From assembly GCA_017525605.1 (NCBI GenBank), contig JAFXSM010000020.1, positions 1 through 64,000 on the forward strand: 64,000 nucleotides of DNA, given 5' to 3'. Shown here piece after piece: positions 1 to 7,927 of the stretch (its first letter is position 1; each line of letters begins with the position of its first letter). The stretch is from Treponema sp. (GTDB lineage: Bacteria; Spirochaetota; Spirochaetia; Treponematales; Treponemataceae). The notes under the pieces are model-generated. The model was not told the DNA's origin. It saw only the letters and a program-made list of their open reading frames with translations, and searched no databases. A program made the position numbers and the translations under genes.

Positions 1-1062
1 CAAATCCGAGAACGTTAAATTCCTATCGTGGAGGATGAGCGCAATCGTCTTTGCGGCAGTCAGAAGAATGTCGATTTCAGTGTGCTGCCAAACTCTTGCG
101 GACGTGGATTCAGCGCGGAGCATTCCGAATATTTTTCCGCAGATTGAGATTTCAAATGCGCACGCCGACTGGATTTTCTGCGCCTTGTATTCGTTCAGAA
201 GCGATATTCTTCCGGCTTCCTCAAGATGGGAAATCCGGTTCATGTAGAATGCGCCCGTCACGCTGTCCATATCGCCGAGCAAAGTTGCAAGGTTCATCGG
301 AAGGAATGACTGGTTTTTTGAATGCTCGTGCGTCTTCTCGAAATAGATTTTGTTTCCGCCGTCAGGACAGTCAGGAAAAGTCTGGATGCAGATGTGGTCA
401 ATCGACAGCTGCGAGCTGAAAAAATTGAACAGCGAACAGATTCCTTCAGCGAGGCTAGGGCCAGATGTGAGCATACTGAACACATACGCGTGCATCTGAA
501 TCGAGTTTACAGAATTTGTCGTGACCGTTTTCAGATTGATTTTCGAGTGTTTTTCAGGAAGGTAGATTACGAAGCAGTTCCGCCCTTTCGATTTTCCGCG
601 GTACAAAGCCTTGTCCGCCGTCACGAAAAGCTCATCGTAATTCGACGCGTTCTCGGGGAAGCGCGCAAGACCGATTGTGAGCGTGACGAAAAGCCCGTCG
701 AAATCCGCAATCTCGAAGTTGTTCATGAACATCATCACGCTCCGGCAAGTCGTCCAAACAGCGTCGTAATCGACGAGGTGCGGCATGACGAGAAGGAATT
801 CGTCGCCGCCGAAACGCCCGACCGCGCCAATCGTGCCGATAAGCTTCATAAGCCTTGTCGAGACGGTCTTGAGGATTTTGTCGCCGGAAAGATGACCGTA
901 AGTGTCGTTGACATACTTGAAGTTGTCGATGTCAACAATCCCAAACGAGAACGGAATTTTTCTTCTTATTAGGCTGGTGGCGTAATCGATGATGACTTCC
1001 CTGCTGTAAACTTGAGTCAGATTATCTTTCGGACGCTCCACACTGAAAAATTCGTCTGTCAT
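1..1062 (-). CDS. GGDEF-domain diguanylate cyclase with C-terminal GAF-like region, stop codon beyond window edge
   Basis: The frame reads from ATG at 1062 to base 1 without a stop. It aligns along its whole length with the neighbour at 1102-2193, and its last residues (LTFSDL) match that protein's C-terminus (KSLSDF), so only the stop and perhaps a codon or two are missing. Residues about 15-175 form a GGDEF domain with an intact GRFGGDEF active-site loop, so it probably makes cyclic di-GMP from two GTP. The usual RxxD inhibitory site upstream of GGDEF is absent (GTIG there). The C-terminal half ends in a GAF-like stretch (DILLTAAKTIALILH). No signal peptide or membrane segment is seen. It is the downstream copy of a tandem duplication. 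Cyclase activity is inferred from the motif. Confidence 0.85.
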   Translation of the reverse strand, partial: MTDEFFSVERPKDNLTQVYSREVIIDYATSLIRRKIPFSFGIVDIDNFKYVNDTYGHLSGDKILKTVSTRLMKLIGTIGAVGRFGGDEFLLVMPHLVDYDAVWTTCRSVMMFMNNFEIADFDGLFVTLTIGLARFPENASNYDELFVTADKALYRGKSKGRNCFVIYLPEKHSKINLKTVTTNSVNSIQMHAYVFSMLTSGPSLAEGICSLFNFFSSQLSIDHICIQTFPDCPDGGNKIYFEKTHEHSKNQSFLPMNLATLLGDMDSVTGAFYMNRISHLEEAGRISLLNEYKAQKIQSACAFEISICGKIFGMLRAESTSARVWQHTEIDILLTAAKTIALILHDRNLTFSDL

Positions 1063-1101
1063 AAACACTCTCGAAAAAAATCAAGATTTATCGAATCTCT
1101 T

Positions 1102-2193
1102 TCAGAAATCTGACAGAGATTTGCCGGTGTAATGAAGAATCAGCGCAATCGTCTTCGCAGTCGTAAGCAGGATGTCCATGTCTCCGTACTGCCAGATTCT
1201 GTTCGAACCCGCAACGCCCGTCATGTCCGCTCGGAGCATTCCGTAGCGCGTGTTCTGGTACGTTATGTTGACGCAGCAGGTGGACGTTATCTTCTGGTCG
1301 CAGAGCAGGTTGTAGAATTCAATCTGGTTCGAGCGCACGAGCTGCTTCAGGTCGTTCAGATAGAACATTTCGATTGAGCTGTTCATGTTGCTTCGGATAA
1401 GCTCAAGGCTCATCGGCTTGAAAATCTTCGTTTTGGAAAGCTGGTGGATTTTTTCGAAATAGAGTTTCCCAATCTCGCTTCCGTTCCCCTCGGACTGGAT
1501 GCAGATGTGGTCAATCATGTAATACGCGCTTATGAAGTCGAATAGATTTTTTATTCCCTCGGTAAGATTGTCAGTTTTCGTGAGGTTGCTGAAAACAATC
1601 GAGTGAAGGTACATCGAGGTGAGCTGCTTGTCCTTTTCGGTTTTCAGGACGATGTTCGCGTGTTTCTCAGGAAGATAGATGATGAAGCAGTTGCGCCCCT
1701 TCGTTTTTCCGCGGTACAAGGCTTTGTCGGCAGTCTCAAGGAGTTTTTCGTAGTTCATTGCATTTTCGGGGAAACGCGCAAGACCGATTGTGACGGTGAC
1801 GTAAAGCCCGTTGAAATCCGTGATTTCGACCTCGCTCATGTTCACGAGTATTTTGTGGCACGCCTGCCAAACTTCGTCGTAATTTATCAAATCCGGCATG
1901 ATTGCGATGAATTCGTCGCCGCCGAAACGCCCGACAACACCGTTCTCGCCAATCTGCTTCTTCAATCTCTCCGAAACCTCGCAGATGATTTTGTCGCCGG
2001 CAATGTGCCCGTAGTTGTCGTTGATGTACTTGAAGTTGTCAACATCGATGAGTGCCATGCTGAACGGCCTGTTCGCCATAATGAGATGATTCGCGTAGCA
2101 AACGATTGTTTCCCTGTCGTAAATCTGTGTCAAACCGTCAAAAGCAATGTGCTGATTGTTATTGAAAAAATCCATAATTGAAAATCTTACCAT
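1102..2193 (-). CDS. GGDEF-domain diguanylate cyclase with C-terminal GAF-like region
   Basis: A 363-residue soluble protein with an N-terminal GGDEF domain (GRFGGDEF intact) and a C-terminal GAF-like half. The order is reversed from the common sensor-then-GGDEF layout. No RxxD product-inhibition site precedes GGDEF (GENG instead). It probably makes cyclic di-GMP. It is a paralogue of the gene at 1-1062; the intergenic gap is 39 bases and both face the same way, so they are likely co-transcribed. The internal ATG at 2175 (MDFF) aligns better with the sister's start than ATG 2193 does, and neither has a strong ribosome site, so the true start may be 18 bases shorter. Input signal and targets are unknown. 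Confidence 0.88.
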   Translation of the reverse strand: MVRFSIMDFFNNNQHIAFDGLTQIYDRETIVCYANHLIMANRPFSMALIDVDNFKYINDNYGHIAGDKIICEVSERLKKQIGENGVVGRFGGDEFIAIMPDLINYDEVWQACHKILVNMSEVEITDFNGLYVTVTIGLARFPENAMNYEKLLETADKALYRGKTKGRNCFIIYLPEKHANIVLKTEKDKQLTSMYLHSIVFSNLTKTDNLTEGIKNLFDFISAYYMIDHICIQSEGNGSEIGKLYFEKIHQLSKTKIFKPMSLELIRSNMNSSIEMFYLNDLKQLVRSNQIEFYNLLCDQKITSTCCVNITYQNTRYGMLRADMTGVAGSNRIWQYGDMDILLTTAKTIALILHYTGKSLSDF

Positions 2194-2226
2194 TGAATTT
2201 GGCGGAATTCAAAATTTTTATCAGAA

Positions 2227-2265
2227 TAAAAAAAGGGAAGCTCATGCGTTCTGCAATTGCTTCCC
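2227..2265 (-). terminator. Rho-independent terminator after hisB
   Basis: A perfect 7-bp stem (GGGAAGC 2235-2241 with GCTTCCC 2259-2265) is followed on the minus strand by a run of eight T. It lies directly downstream of hisB, closes the hisG-hisB unit, and separates it from the GGDEF genes. Confidence 0.8.
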
Positions 2266-2271
2266 CAAAAT

Positions 2272-2883
2272 TCAGATTACGCCTTTCGTGCTAGGAACTT
2301 CGCCGTTTCGCCTTGCGTCGATTTCGGTCGCGCTTCTGATTGCACGGGCAGCCGCCTTGAAAAGCCCTTCCATTTTGTGATGGTCGCTTCGTCCGCGAAT
2401 CGTGTCCAAGTGCAAGTTGCATTTCGCCGCCTGGACGAACCCGTTCCAGAAGTCGTCAAAGCAGTCCGTCTGGAAAGTGCCCTGTTTTCCGTCCTGCACG
2501 GAGACAAGCGGAATGTTCGACAGCTGCGCATTGCAGACGAGATACGGCCGACCGCCGAAATCAACAGCCGCCTGCAAAAGAGACTCGTCCATCGGGTACA
2601 TGAAAAACCCCGAGCGGAATATTCCGGCGCAGTCCCCGAGAGCCTTCGCAAAGCAAAGCCCGAGCACGATTCCCGTGTCCTCAATCGTGTGGTGCTGGTC
2701 AACGTTCAGGTCACCCTTTATCGTTCCCGACAGGTCGAATAGCCCGTGCTTGCAGAACGATTTTAAAAGATGGTCAAAAAATCCGATTGGGTTTTCGACA
2801 CTGCACTTTCCGCTTCCGTCAAGATTGAGCGTCAGGGAAATCTGCGTTTCCCCCGTGATTCTTTCAACTGTTGCAGTTCGCAT
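2272..2883 (-). CDS. hisB: Imidazoleglycerol-phosphate dehydratase
   Basis: Converts imidazole-glycerol phosphate to imidazole-acetol phosphate, the sixth step of histidine synthesis, in the cytosol. The 203-residue length is that of the single-domain enzyme, without the histidinol-phosphatase half found in E. coli. Manganese-binding signatures are visible: GFFDHLL near residue 33, DQHHTIED near residue 62 and RSDHHKMEG near residue 164. ATG 2883 has a good ribosome site (AAGGAG, spacing 5). It lies 17 bases after hisG, so the two form an operon. No other histidine gene is in the window; the remaining steps must be elsewhere. Confidence 0.95.
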   Translation of the reverse strand: MRTATVERITGETQISLTLNLDGSGKCSVENPIGFFDHLLKSFCKHGLFDLSGTIKGDLNVDQHHTIEDTGIVLGLCFAKALGDCAGIFRSGFFMYPMDESLLQAAVDFGGRPYLVCNAQLSNIPLVSVQDGKQGTFQTDCFDDFWNGFVQAAKCNLHLDTIRGRSDHHKMEGLFKAAARAIRSATEIDARRNGEVPSTKGVI

Positions 2884-2900
2884 AATGAATGCTCCTTTTA

Positions 2901-3773
2901 TTACAGCATTACCTTTCTGAGCGCGTACTCAAGGATGTCGGTGGCTCCGAGCGACTGCAACTTCGGAAGGAGGGTCGGGACTTCGCTTTTCTTGACCGCG
3001 ATTTTAACTGCGAAACCGTCGTCGCCGTAGAGCGGAGAAACTGTCGGGCTTTTCATCGACGGGATTCCCTTGATGAGAGCGTCAACTTTGTCTTTTGAGA
3101 CGTTCATTTCGAGCATGACGCGGCTTCTTGCGTTCAGAACCGACTCGAAGAGCATTTTCAGCTCCATGATTTTCTGCTTTTTCTCAGGGTTCTTGAGTGC
3201 CTCTTTCGAAGCGTACATTCTCGTTGAAGATTCCATGAGAGTATCTACGATTTTGAGGTTGTTCGCGCGGAGGGAAGAGCCTGTCGAAGTGTTGTCGATG
3301 AGTATCTGAGCAAGCGAATTTTCATTGTCCTGAACGAATCCCTCGCTCGTTCCCCATGTCCTGAAAATCGTGCCGTCGATTTTTTTGTCCTCAATCCACT
3401 TTCGCGAAAGGTTCTGGTATTCGGTCGCAATCGTGACTTTGCCTTTCAGAAGATTGTCGAAATCAACAGTGTTCGGTATTGCCGCAACAATTCTAACAGG
3501 GTCAAATCCGAAATCCATGATTTCCTCAACATCGTCCTGAACGCCGTTCTCGTAAACCCAGTCTTTTCCCGAAAATCCGAGGTCAGCCTTGTTCTGTGCA
3601 AGGAGCGCGGAAGTAATCTGAGGTTTCACAACCTGGAATGCAAGGTCGTCCTGATTCGTCGTCGGGAAATATGTCCTGTCAGGAAGATGTATTGAAATTC
3701 CAACGTCATTCAAAAGCGCATAAACAGATTCGTAGATTCTTCCTTTGGCAAGCAAAATTCTGAGTTTGTCCAT
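2901..3773 (-). CDS. hisG: ATP phosphoribosyltransferase, long form
   Basis: Catalyses the first, committed step of histidine synthesis: ATP plus PRPP gives phosphoribosyl-ATP. At 290 residues it matches the long HisG class, which has a C-terminal ACT-like regulatory domain (about residues 215-290) for histidine feedback and does not need HisZ. The N-terminus (LRILLAKGRI) and the PRPP-contacting stretch near residue 165 (IDNTSTGSSLRANN) fit the family. The start is ATG 3773 with GGAG 8-9 bases upstream. It is the first gene of the hisG-hisB unit. A TATAAT-like box lies about 36 bases before the start codon. Confidence 0.95.
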   Translation of the reverse strand: MDKLRILLAKGRIYESVYALLNDVGISIHLPDRTYFPTTNQDDLAFQVVKPQITSALLAQNKADLGFSGKDWVYENGVQDDVEEIMDFGFDPVRIVAAIPNTVDFDNLLKGKVTIATEYQNLSRKWIEDKKIDGTIFRTWGTSEGFVQDNENSLAQILIDNTSTGSSLRANNLKIVDTLMESSTRMYASKEALKNPEKKQKIMELKMLFESVLNARSRVMLEMNVSKDKVDALIKGIPSMKSPTVSPLYGDDGFAVKIAVKKSEVPTLLPKLQSLGATDILEYALRKVML

Positions 3774-3808
3774 TTTTTATTCTCCATATAATAAAGATAC
3801 GAGCATGA

Positions 3809-3814
3809 ATTATA
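3809..3814 (-). promoter_or_regulatory. Candidate -10 box for hisG
   Basis: TATAAT reads on the minus strand, preceded by TTGC, in the AT-rich gap before hisG. No convincing -35 hexamer is seen at the right spacing, so this is a partial promoter call. Confidence 0.45.
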
Positions 3815-3844
3815 GCAATATAAATACCAAAAATCACAAAAACG

Positions 3845-5938
3845 CTAAATCTTGAACATATCGACCTGAGAATTTATCTCGCCGATTGAGTTGTTCATTG
3901 CGATTGTGAGCTGGTTGAGCGATTTTTCCATCTCGTTGATTTTCCGGGTTCCTTCGTTCATCTGCTCCATTCCTGTTTTCATCTCGCTCGTGGAAGCCTG
4001 AAGATTTCTCGCCTCGCTGCTGATAAGCTCGCTGCTCTTCTTCATCCGTGACGAAGCTGATTTTACTTCGATTGTGGAGTCGTTCAGAACTGCGAGCGCG
4101 GAATCGATTTTCTTCGAGTCGGAATCCTGCGCCTGCATCGAAATGGAAATGCCTGAGATGATTTCGTTCGTCCGCTTGATTCCCGAAGAAACGTTGTCGA
4201 ACGAGATTGAAGTCTCCGCTGATTTTCCGACGATTTCAGTGATTGAGCTTTCGATTGCCAGAAGCTGCTCTCCGATTGTGCGCGACTGTTCACTCGATGT
4301 TTCCGCAAGGGAACGGATTTCGTCCGCGACTACGCTGAATCCCTTTCCGGCCTCGCCAGCATGCGCAGCCTCGATTGCGGCGTTCATTGCCAAAAGGTTC
4401 GTCTGCTCCGCGATTGCAGAGATGACCATGTTCGCTTCCTGAAGCATCGCGCTCTGCGACTGGATTTCCTCGATTTTCCTGTTCACTTCCGACTGCATCG
4501 TGATTCCGCTTGTCGTGTTTCTCTCAAGGTCCTCGAACGAGCTTTCGAGTTCCTTCACGGAATCGTTCACGCCGTTGATGCTCTCGACCATTTTTTTGAT
4601 GGAAGAGCTTGCTTCTTTCACGCTGACTGCCTGTGTCTCGATGAGGTTGTCGAGCGAGCGGATGTTGTCGGAAACCTGGCTGATGTTCTCGACAGTCTCA
4701 TGGACGCTTTCTGTCTGATTTCCGATTGTCCTGTTGAATTCATCGATGTTTCCGAGAATCTGGATTATCGCCGCCGTCGTCTCGTCAATGCAGGCGTGAA
4801 GGTCGTTCCCGCTCTCCACGAGGTTGTCTTTCGAATGTTTGACGTTTCTGATGATTTTCTGCACTTTCTCGATGAATTCGTTGAAACCGTCGCAGAGACG
4901 CGCAAGCACGCGAAGCGATTTCGAGCGGTCGATGTCGATTCTGCGCGACAAATCCGCATCTCCCGAAGAAAGGTTCTTTGCGACACGGGCGAGAAGCCTT
5001 AATGGATTGATGATTTTTCTGACAAGAATGAAAAACGAGAACGAGAAGAAAATGACAAGCACGATTGTGACAGGAAGCGCACAGTTCGCAAACATTTCTT
5101 TGACCGAAAATGTTTTGTAAATGGCGGCATACCAGTCGATGCCCTCGATGTGAGAAACGACGTAGACTTTCTTCAAATCCCTGAAAAACACGTCGTCGAT
5201 AGGCTTGGTGATTGCATCGCCTTTCTTTTTCAATATCGGAAGAAAATCCGTAATCGGCTTGTGGCTTCCCATAAGGGATTCGTCCATCGCGCCCGAAATT
5301 TCAAGGTTCGAGTTGTAAAGATACATCGTGATGCCTTTCGGGAGCGTTCCGTACATCGACTTTACGAAATCCGAAACAGGAATTCCAGTTCCGAGGATTC
5401 CCAAGAATTTGCCGTTATGGTCGCGGACAATCGCGTTGACCCAGCAGTACACGGCGTTCAGTGCTTTTTCGTAATCAACGAAGAGGTCGTAGTCCTTCGT
5501 GAGCTTTTCAGTGTAGAGATACCATGCGGAAGATTCCTGGCTTTTGTCCAAAACGTACTGCGGTTTGCTGTTGATGTAGTAGATTAAATCCTTGTCGTTT
5601 ATCATGAAAGTCGTGTTCGAGGAGAACGATGTCTGGTACGATTTGACTTCCTCAAGCGCGCGTGATTTGAGATCCTCGTCCTCTGGGTTGCTCATGTAGG
5701 AAATAATCAGCGGCGATTTTGCCATCTGAACTGCAAGTGAAAGCTGATTTTTGAAATTGACTTCGAATTCCAATCTTTTTGAATCTGCGATGAGCATCAT
5801 ACTCTGCTTCGACCTTCTGTCGAAAAGTATCCTCGAATAGCCGACTACAAACTGAATCGCGATCAGCACAAGGATTATGAAAACTACCCATTTCAAAATT
5901 TTCTTAGTTCTTCTTGTCATTTTTTGTGATGCTCCCAT
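3845..5938 (-). CDS. Methyl-accepting chemotaxis protein
   Basis: A 697-residue transmembrane receptor. A membrane segment near residues 14-34 is followed by a roughly 250-residue extracytoplasmic Cache-like sensor region, then a second membrane segment near residue 280, a HAMP region, and a long helical signalling domain. The hairpin tip carries [20 protein letters not shown] and the [11 protein letters not shown] extension. That tip (AAH) is shared with the receptor at 31842 and differs from the AAR tip of the receptor at 42714, so these two may form a separate signalling class. The start could be ATG 5938 (AGAGG upstream) or ATG 5920 (GGGAG upstream). It is divergent from the Lrp-type gene. 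The ligand is unknown. Confidence 0.93.
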   Translation of the reverse strand: MGASQKMTRRTKKILKWVVFIILVLIAIQFVVGYSRILFDRRSKQSMMLIADSKRLEFEVNFKNQLSLAVQMAKSPLIISYMSNPEDEDLKSRALEEVKSYQTSFSSNTTFMINDKDLIYYINSKPQYVLDKSQESSAWYLYTEKLTKDYDLFVDYEKALNAVYCWVNAIVRDHNGKFLGILGTGIPVSDFVKSMYGTLPKGITMYLYNSNLEISGAMDESLMGSHKPITDFLPILKKKGDAITKPIDDVFFRDLKKVYVVSHIEGIDWYAAIYKTFSVKEMFANCALPVTIVLVIFFSFSFFILVRKIINPLRLLARVAKNLSSGDADLSRRIDIDRSKSLRVLARLCDGFNEFIEKVQKIIRNVKHSKDNLVESGNDLHACIDETTAAIIQILGNIDEFNRTIGNQTESVHETVENISQVSDNIRSLDNLIETQAVSVKEASSSIKKMVESINGVNDSVKELESSFEDLERNTTSGITMQSEVNRKIEEIQSQSAMLQEANMVISAIAEQTNLLAMNAAIEAAHAGEAGKGFSVVADEIRSLAETSSEQSRTIGEQLLAIESSITEIVGKSAETSISFDNVSSGIKRTNEIISGISISMQAQDSDSKKIDSALAVLNDSTIEVKSASSRMKKSSELISSEARNLQASTSEMKTGMEQMNEGTRKINEMEKSLNQLTIAMNNSIGEINSQVDMFKI

Positions 5939-5964
5939 TTTTTATCATGCCTCTGCAACGCTAT

Positions 5965-5985
5965 ACTATTGATACTGTCAATAGT
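5965..5985. promoter_or_regulatory. Palindrome between the receptor and Lrp-type genes, candidate operator
   Basis: Perfect 8-bp arms (ACTATTGA at 5965-5972, TCAATAGT at 5978-5985) flank a 5-base centre. It sits in the 115-bp divergent gap, 27 bases before the receptor start. Lrp-family proteins bind loosely palindromic sites and often regulate their own promoter, so binding by the adjacent regulator is a reasonable inference. Confidence 0.4.
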
Positions 5986-6053
5986 GATTCGCTTCATGCA
6001 ATTAAGACAGATTTTAATTATACTCTAGTTAACCAAATTTTTCGAGGTAAAAA

Positions 6054-6548
6054 ATGGACGGAAAGGAAGAAATTTTGGATTTGCTGCGCGAGAACGCCAG
6101 ACTGTCGGTTGAGGATATCTCCGCAATGACGAAGAAATCGGTTGATGACGTGAAGAAAATCATCAGTGAGCTTGAAAATGAAGGAATCATCCTGAAATAC
6201 GCCGCCATCGTGAATCCTGAAAAGGACGAGGCATACAAGGACAAGGTTCTTGCGGAAATAGAAATTCAGTGCCAGCCGGAGCGCGAGCACGGTTTCGACG
6301 CATTGGCGGAAAGGATTTACAGGTTCCCGCAGGTCAAGTCGCTCTACCTAATGTCCGGCGGATATGACCTCAAGGTCGTCATCGAGGGCGACAATTTACG
6401 AGAGGTCGCTTCGTTCGTGTCGAGCAAGCTTTCAACGCTGAACGGAGTGCGCTCCACAAAGACGCATTTCCTCCTGAAAAAATACAAGGAGAACGACGTT
6501 CTGTACGTTGAGGACGAAAGAGACAGACGCGAAGGAGTCATGGCATGA
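6054..6548 (+). CDS. Lrp/AsnC-family transcriptional regulator
   Basis: A 164-residue protein with a short N-terminal winged helix-turn-helix (residues 1-50: LLRENARLSVEDISAMTKKS) and a C-terminal RAM/ACT-like sensor domain (residues 65-145, including SGGYDLKVVIEG) that usually binds amino acids and drives oligomer formation. ATG 6054 has GAGGT 6 bases upstream. Its stop overlaps the start of the aminotransferase by 4 bases (ATGA), so the two are translationally coupled. That suggests it senses the enzyme's substrate or product and controls this pair, and perhaps the divergent receptor. Confidence 0.9.
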   Translation: MDGKEEILDLLRENARLSVEDISAMTKKSVDDVKKIISELENEGIILKYAAIVNPEKDEAYKDKVLAEIEIQCQPEREHGFDALAERIYRFPQVKSLYLMSGGYDLKVVIEGDNLREVASFVSSKLSTLNGVRSTKTHFLLKKYKENDVLYVEDERDRREGVMA

Positions 6549-7714
6549 ACACAAGGGAAGACAGATTCAGCAAGTCGATGATGGAGACGCCTCCGTCTGG
6601 AATTAGAAAATTTTTCGAGATGCTTATCGGGCACGACGACGTGATTTCGCTTTCAGTCGGCGAGCCTGATTTTCCGACTCCGTGGGTCATAAGGGAAGAG
6701 GCGTACTATCACCTTGAAAAAGGCCACACTTCTTACACTTCAAACTGGGGACTCATAGAGCTTCGTGAGGAAGTCGCAAAATACATGGAGCGGTACGGCT
6801 GCTACTACAACCCGAAGAACGAGATTCTTCCGACAGTCGGAGCTTCGGAGGGCGTTGACGCAGTTCTCCGCGCGATTTTGAACCCGGGTGACGAGCTTAT
6901 CGTCGTCCAGCCTTGCTATGTGAACTACGTTCCGCTCGCAAAACTCTGCAACGCAACTGTAATTCCGATTGACTCAAGCGTGAACGGCTACTACCCGACC
7001 GCTGAGCAGGTGAAAAGCGCAATCACCCCAAAGACAAAAGGAATCATGATTTGCTCGCCGAACAATCCGACCGGCACGATGATTCCGAAAGAAGAGCTTG
7101 AGAAAATCGCGAAAGTCGTAGTCGAAAATCAAATCTGGTGCATTTCCGACGAAATCTACTGCGAGCTTGCATACGACGGAGCAAAGCACGTCTCAATCGG
7201 AAGCTTCCCCGGCATGAAGGACTATGCAATCATCTTGAACGGATTCTCCAAATCGTTCGCAATGACCGGCTGGCGAATCGGCTACATCGCGGGTCCGAGC
7301 GACCTTCTCGGCCAAATCGTCAAGCTCCACGGCTACAACACGATTTGCCCGCCGATTTTCTCCCAGTACGCGGCGGCTGAAGGACTTCGGAACGGCTGGA
7401 AGGACGTTGAGAAAATGCGCGTGAGCTACCAGCAGCGGCGAAACCTCATGTACAAGGCATTCTGCGACATGGGGCTTCCGGTTCCAGAGCCGACAGGAGC
7501 GTTCTACATGTTCCCGGACATCACTTCGACAGGGCTTTCGAGCGAGGAATTCGCATTGCAGCTTTTCCAGAAGCACAACGTCGCGGTCGTCCCGGGAAAC
7601 GTGTTCGGGCTTGGCGGCGAAGGGCACATCCGCTGCTGCTACGCGACATCAATCGAAAAAATCAAAATCGCACTGGACAAAATCAAAGAGTTCGTTGACG
7701 AATTGAGAAAATAA
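6545..7714 (+). CDS. PLP-dependent class I/II aminotransferase
   Basis: A 389-residue cytosolic fold-type I aminotransferase. Visible motifs are the cofactor-loop region SPNNPTGT (near residue 175), DEIY (near 205), the Schiff-base lysine in SKSFAMTGWRIGY (near 235), and the C-terminal arginine region GHIRCCYAT. The profile resembles the AspC/PatA-like subgroup (aspartate or aromatic or alanine substrates), but the exact amino acid cannot be read from sequence. It overlaps the Lrp-type regulator by 4 bases. The region after the stop holds the structured element at 7721-7840. Confidence 0.9.
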   Translation: MNTREDRFSKSMMETPPSGIRKFFEMLIGHDDVISLSVGEPDFPTPWVIREEAYYHLEKGHTSYTSNWGLIELREEVAKYMERYGCYYNPKNEILPTVGASEGVDAVLRAILNPGDELIVVQPCYVNYVPLAKLCNATVIPIDSSVNGYYPTAEQVKSAITPKTKGIMICSPNNPTGTMIPKEELEKIAKVVVENQIWCISDEIYCELAYDGAKHVSIGSFPGMKDYAIILNGFSKSFAMTGWRIGYIAGPSDLLGQIVKLHGYNTICPPIFSQYAAAEGLRNGWKDVEKMRVSYQQRRNLMYKAFCDMGLPVPEPTGAFYMFPDITSTGLSSEEFALQLFQKHNVAVVPGNVFGLGGEGHIRCCYATSIEKIKIALDKIKEFVDELRK

Positions 7715-7720
7715 AATGTA

Positions 7721-7840
7721 TGGAAACAAGCTTGCAGCGAGAACCAGACCACAAAAACGGCAGTACCGCTTCGCGGTGGCTGAATGTTTTTGTGGTCTGA
7801 ACCTGTACTTTGCGTAGCAAAGTACTTCCGCTTGTTTCCA
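7721..7840. other. 120-nt nested inverted-repeat element folding into a three-way junction
   Basis: An 11-bp outer stem (TGGAAACAAGC 7721-7731 with GCTTGTTTCCA 7830-7840) encloses two stem-loops. The first is a perfect 14-bp stem (7745-7758 with 7786-7799) topped by a 5-bp mini-hairpin with a TTC loop (7765-7777). The second is a perfect 9-bp stem (7805-7813 with 7817-7825) with a GTA loop. No open reading frame is supported in it. It lies between the aminotransferase and tex. It could be a structured RNA, a small palindromic mobile element (REPIN/MITE type), or a complex terminator, although no T-run follows. Confidence 0.7.
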
Positions 7841-7927
7841 ACTTTTACAATCTGTATTAACTCGACCGGATTCTGCGAAGATTCGACCGAATTCTCAACG
7901 AACTTTTTTTTCACTAGAATCAGAATT

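Noticed and set aside
7784..7927. In-frame extension of tex upstream of ATG 7928
   Set aside because: It runs through the structured element, carries no conserved residues and lacks a ribosome site; the family N-terminus starts at MEFTQEN.
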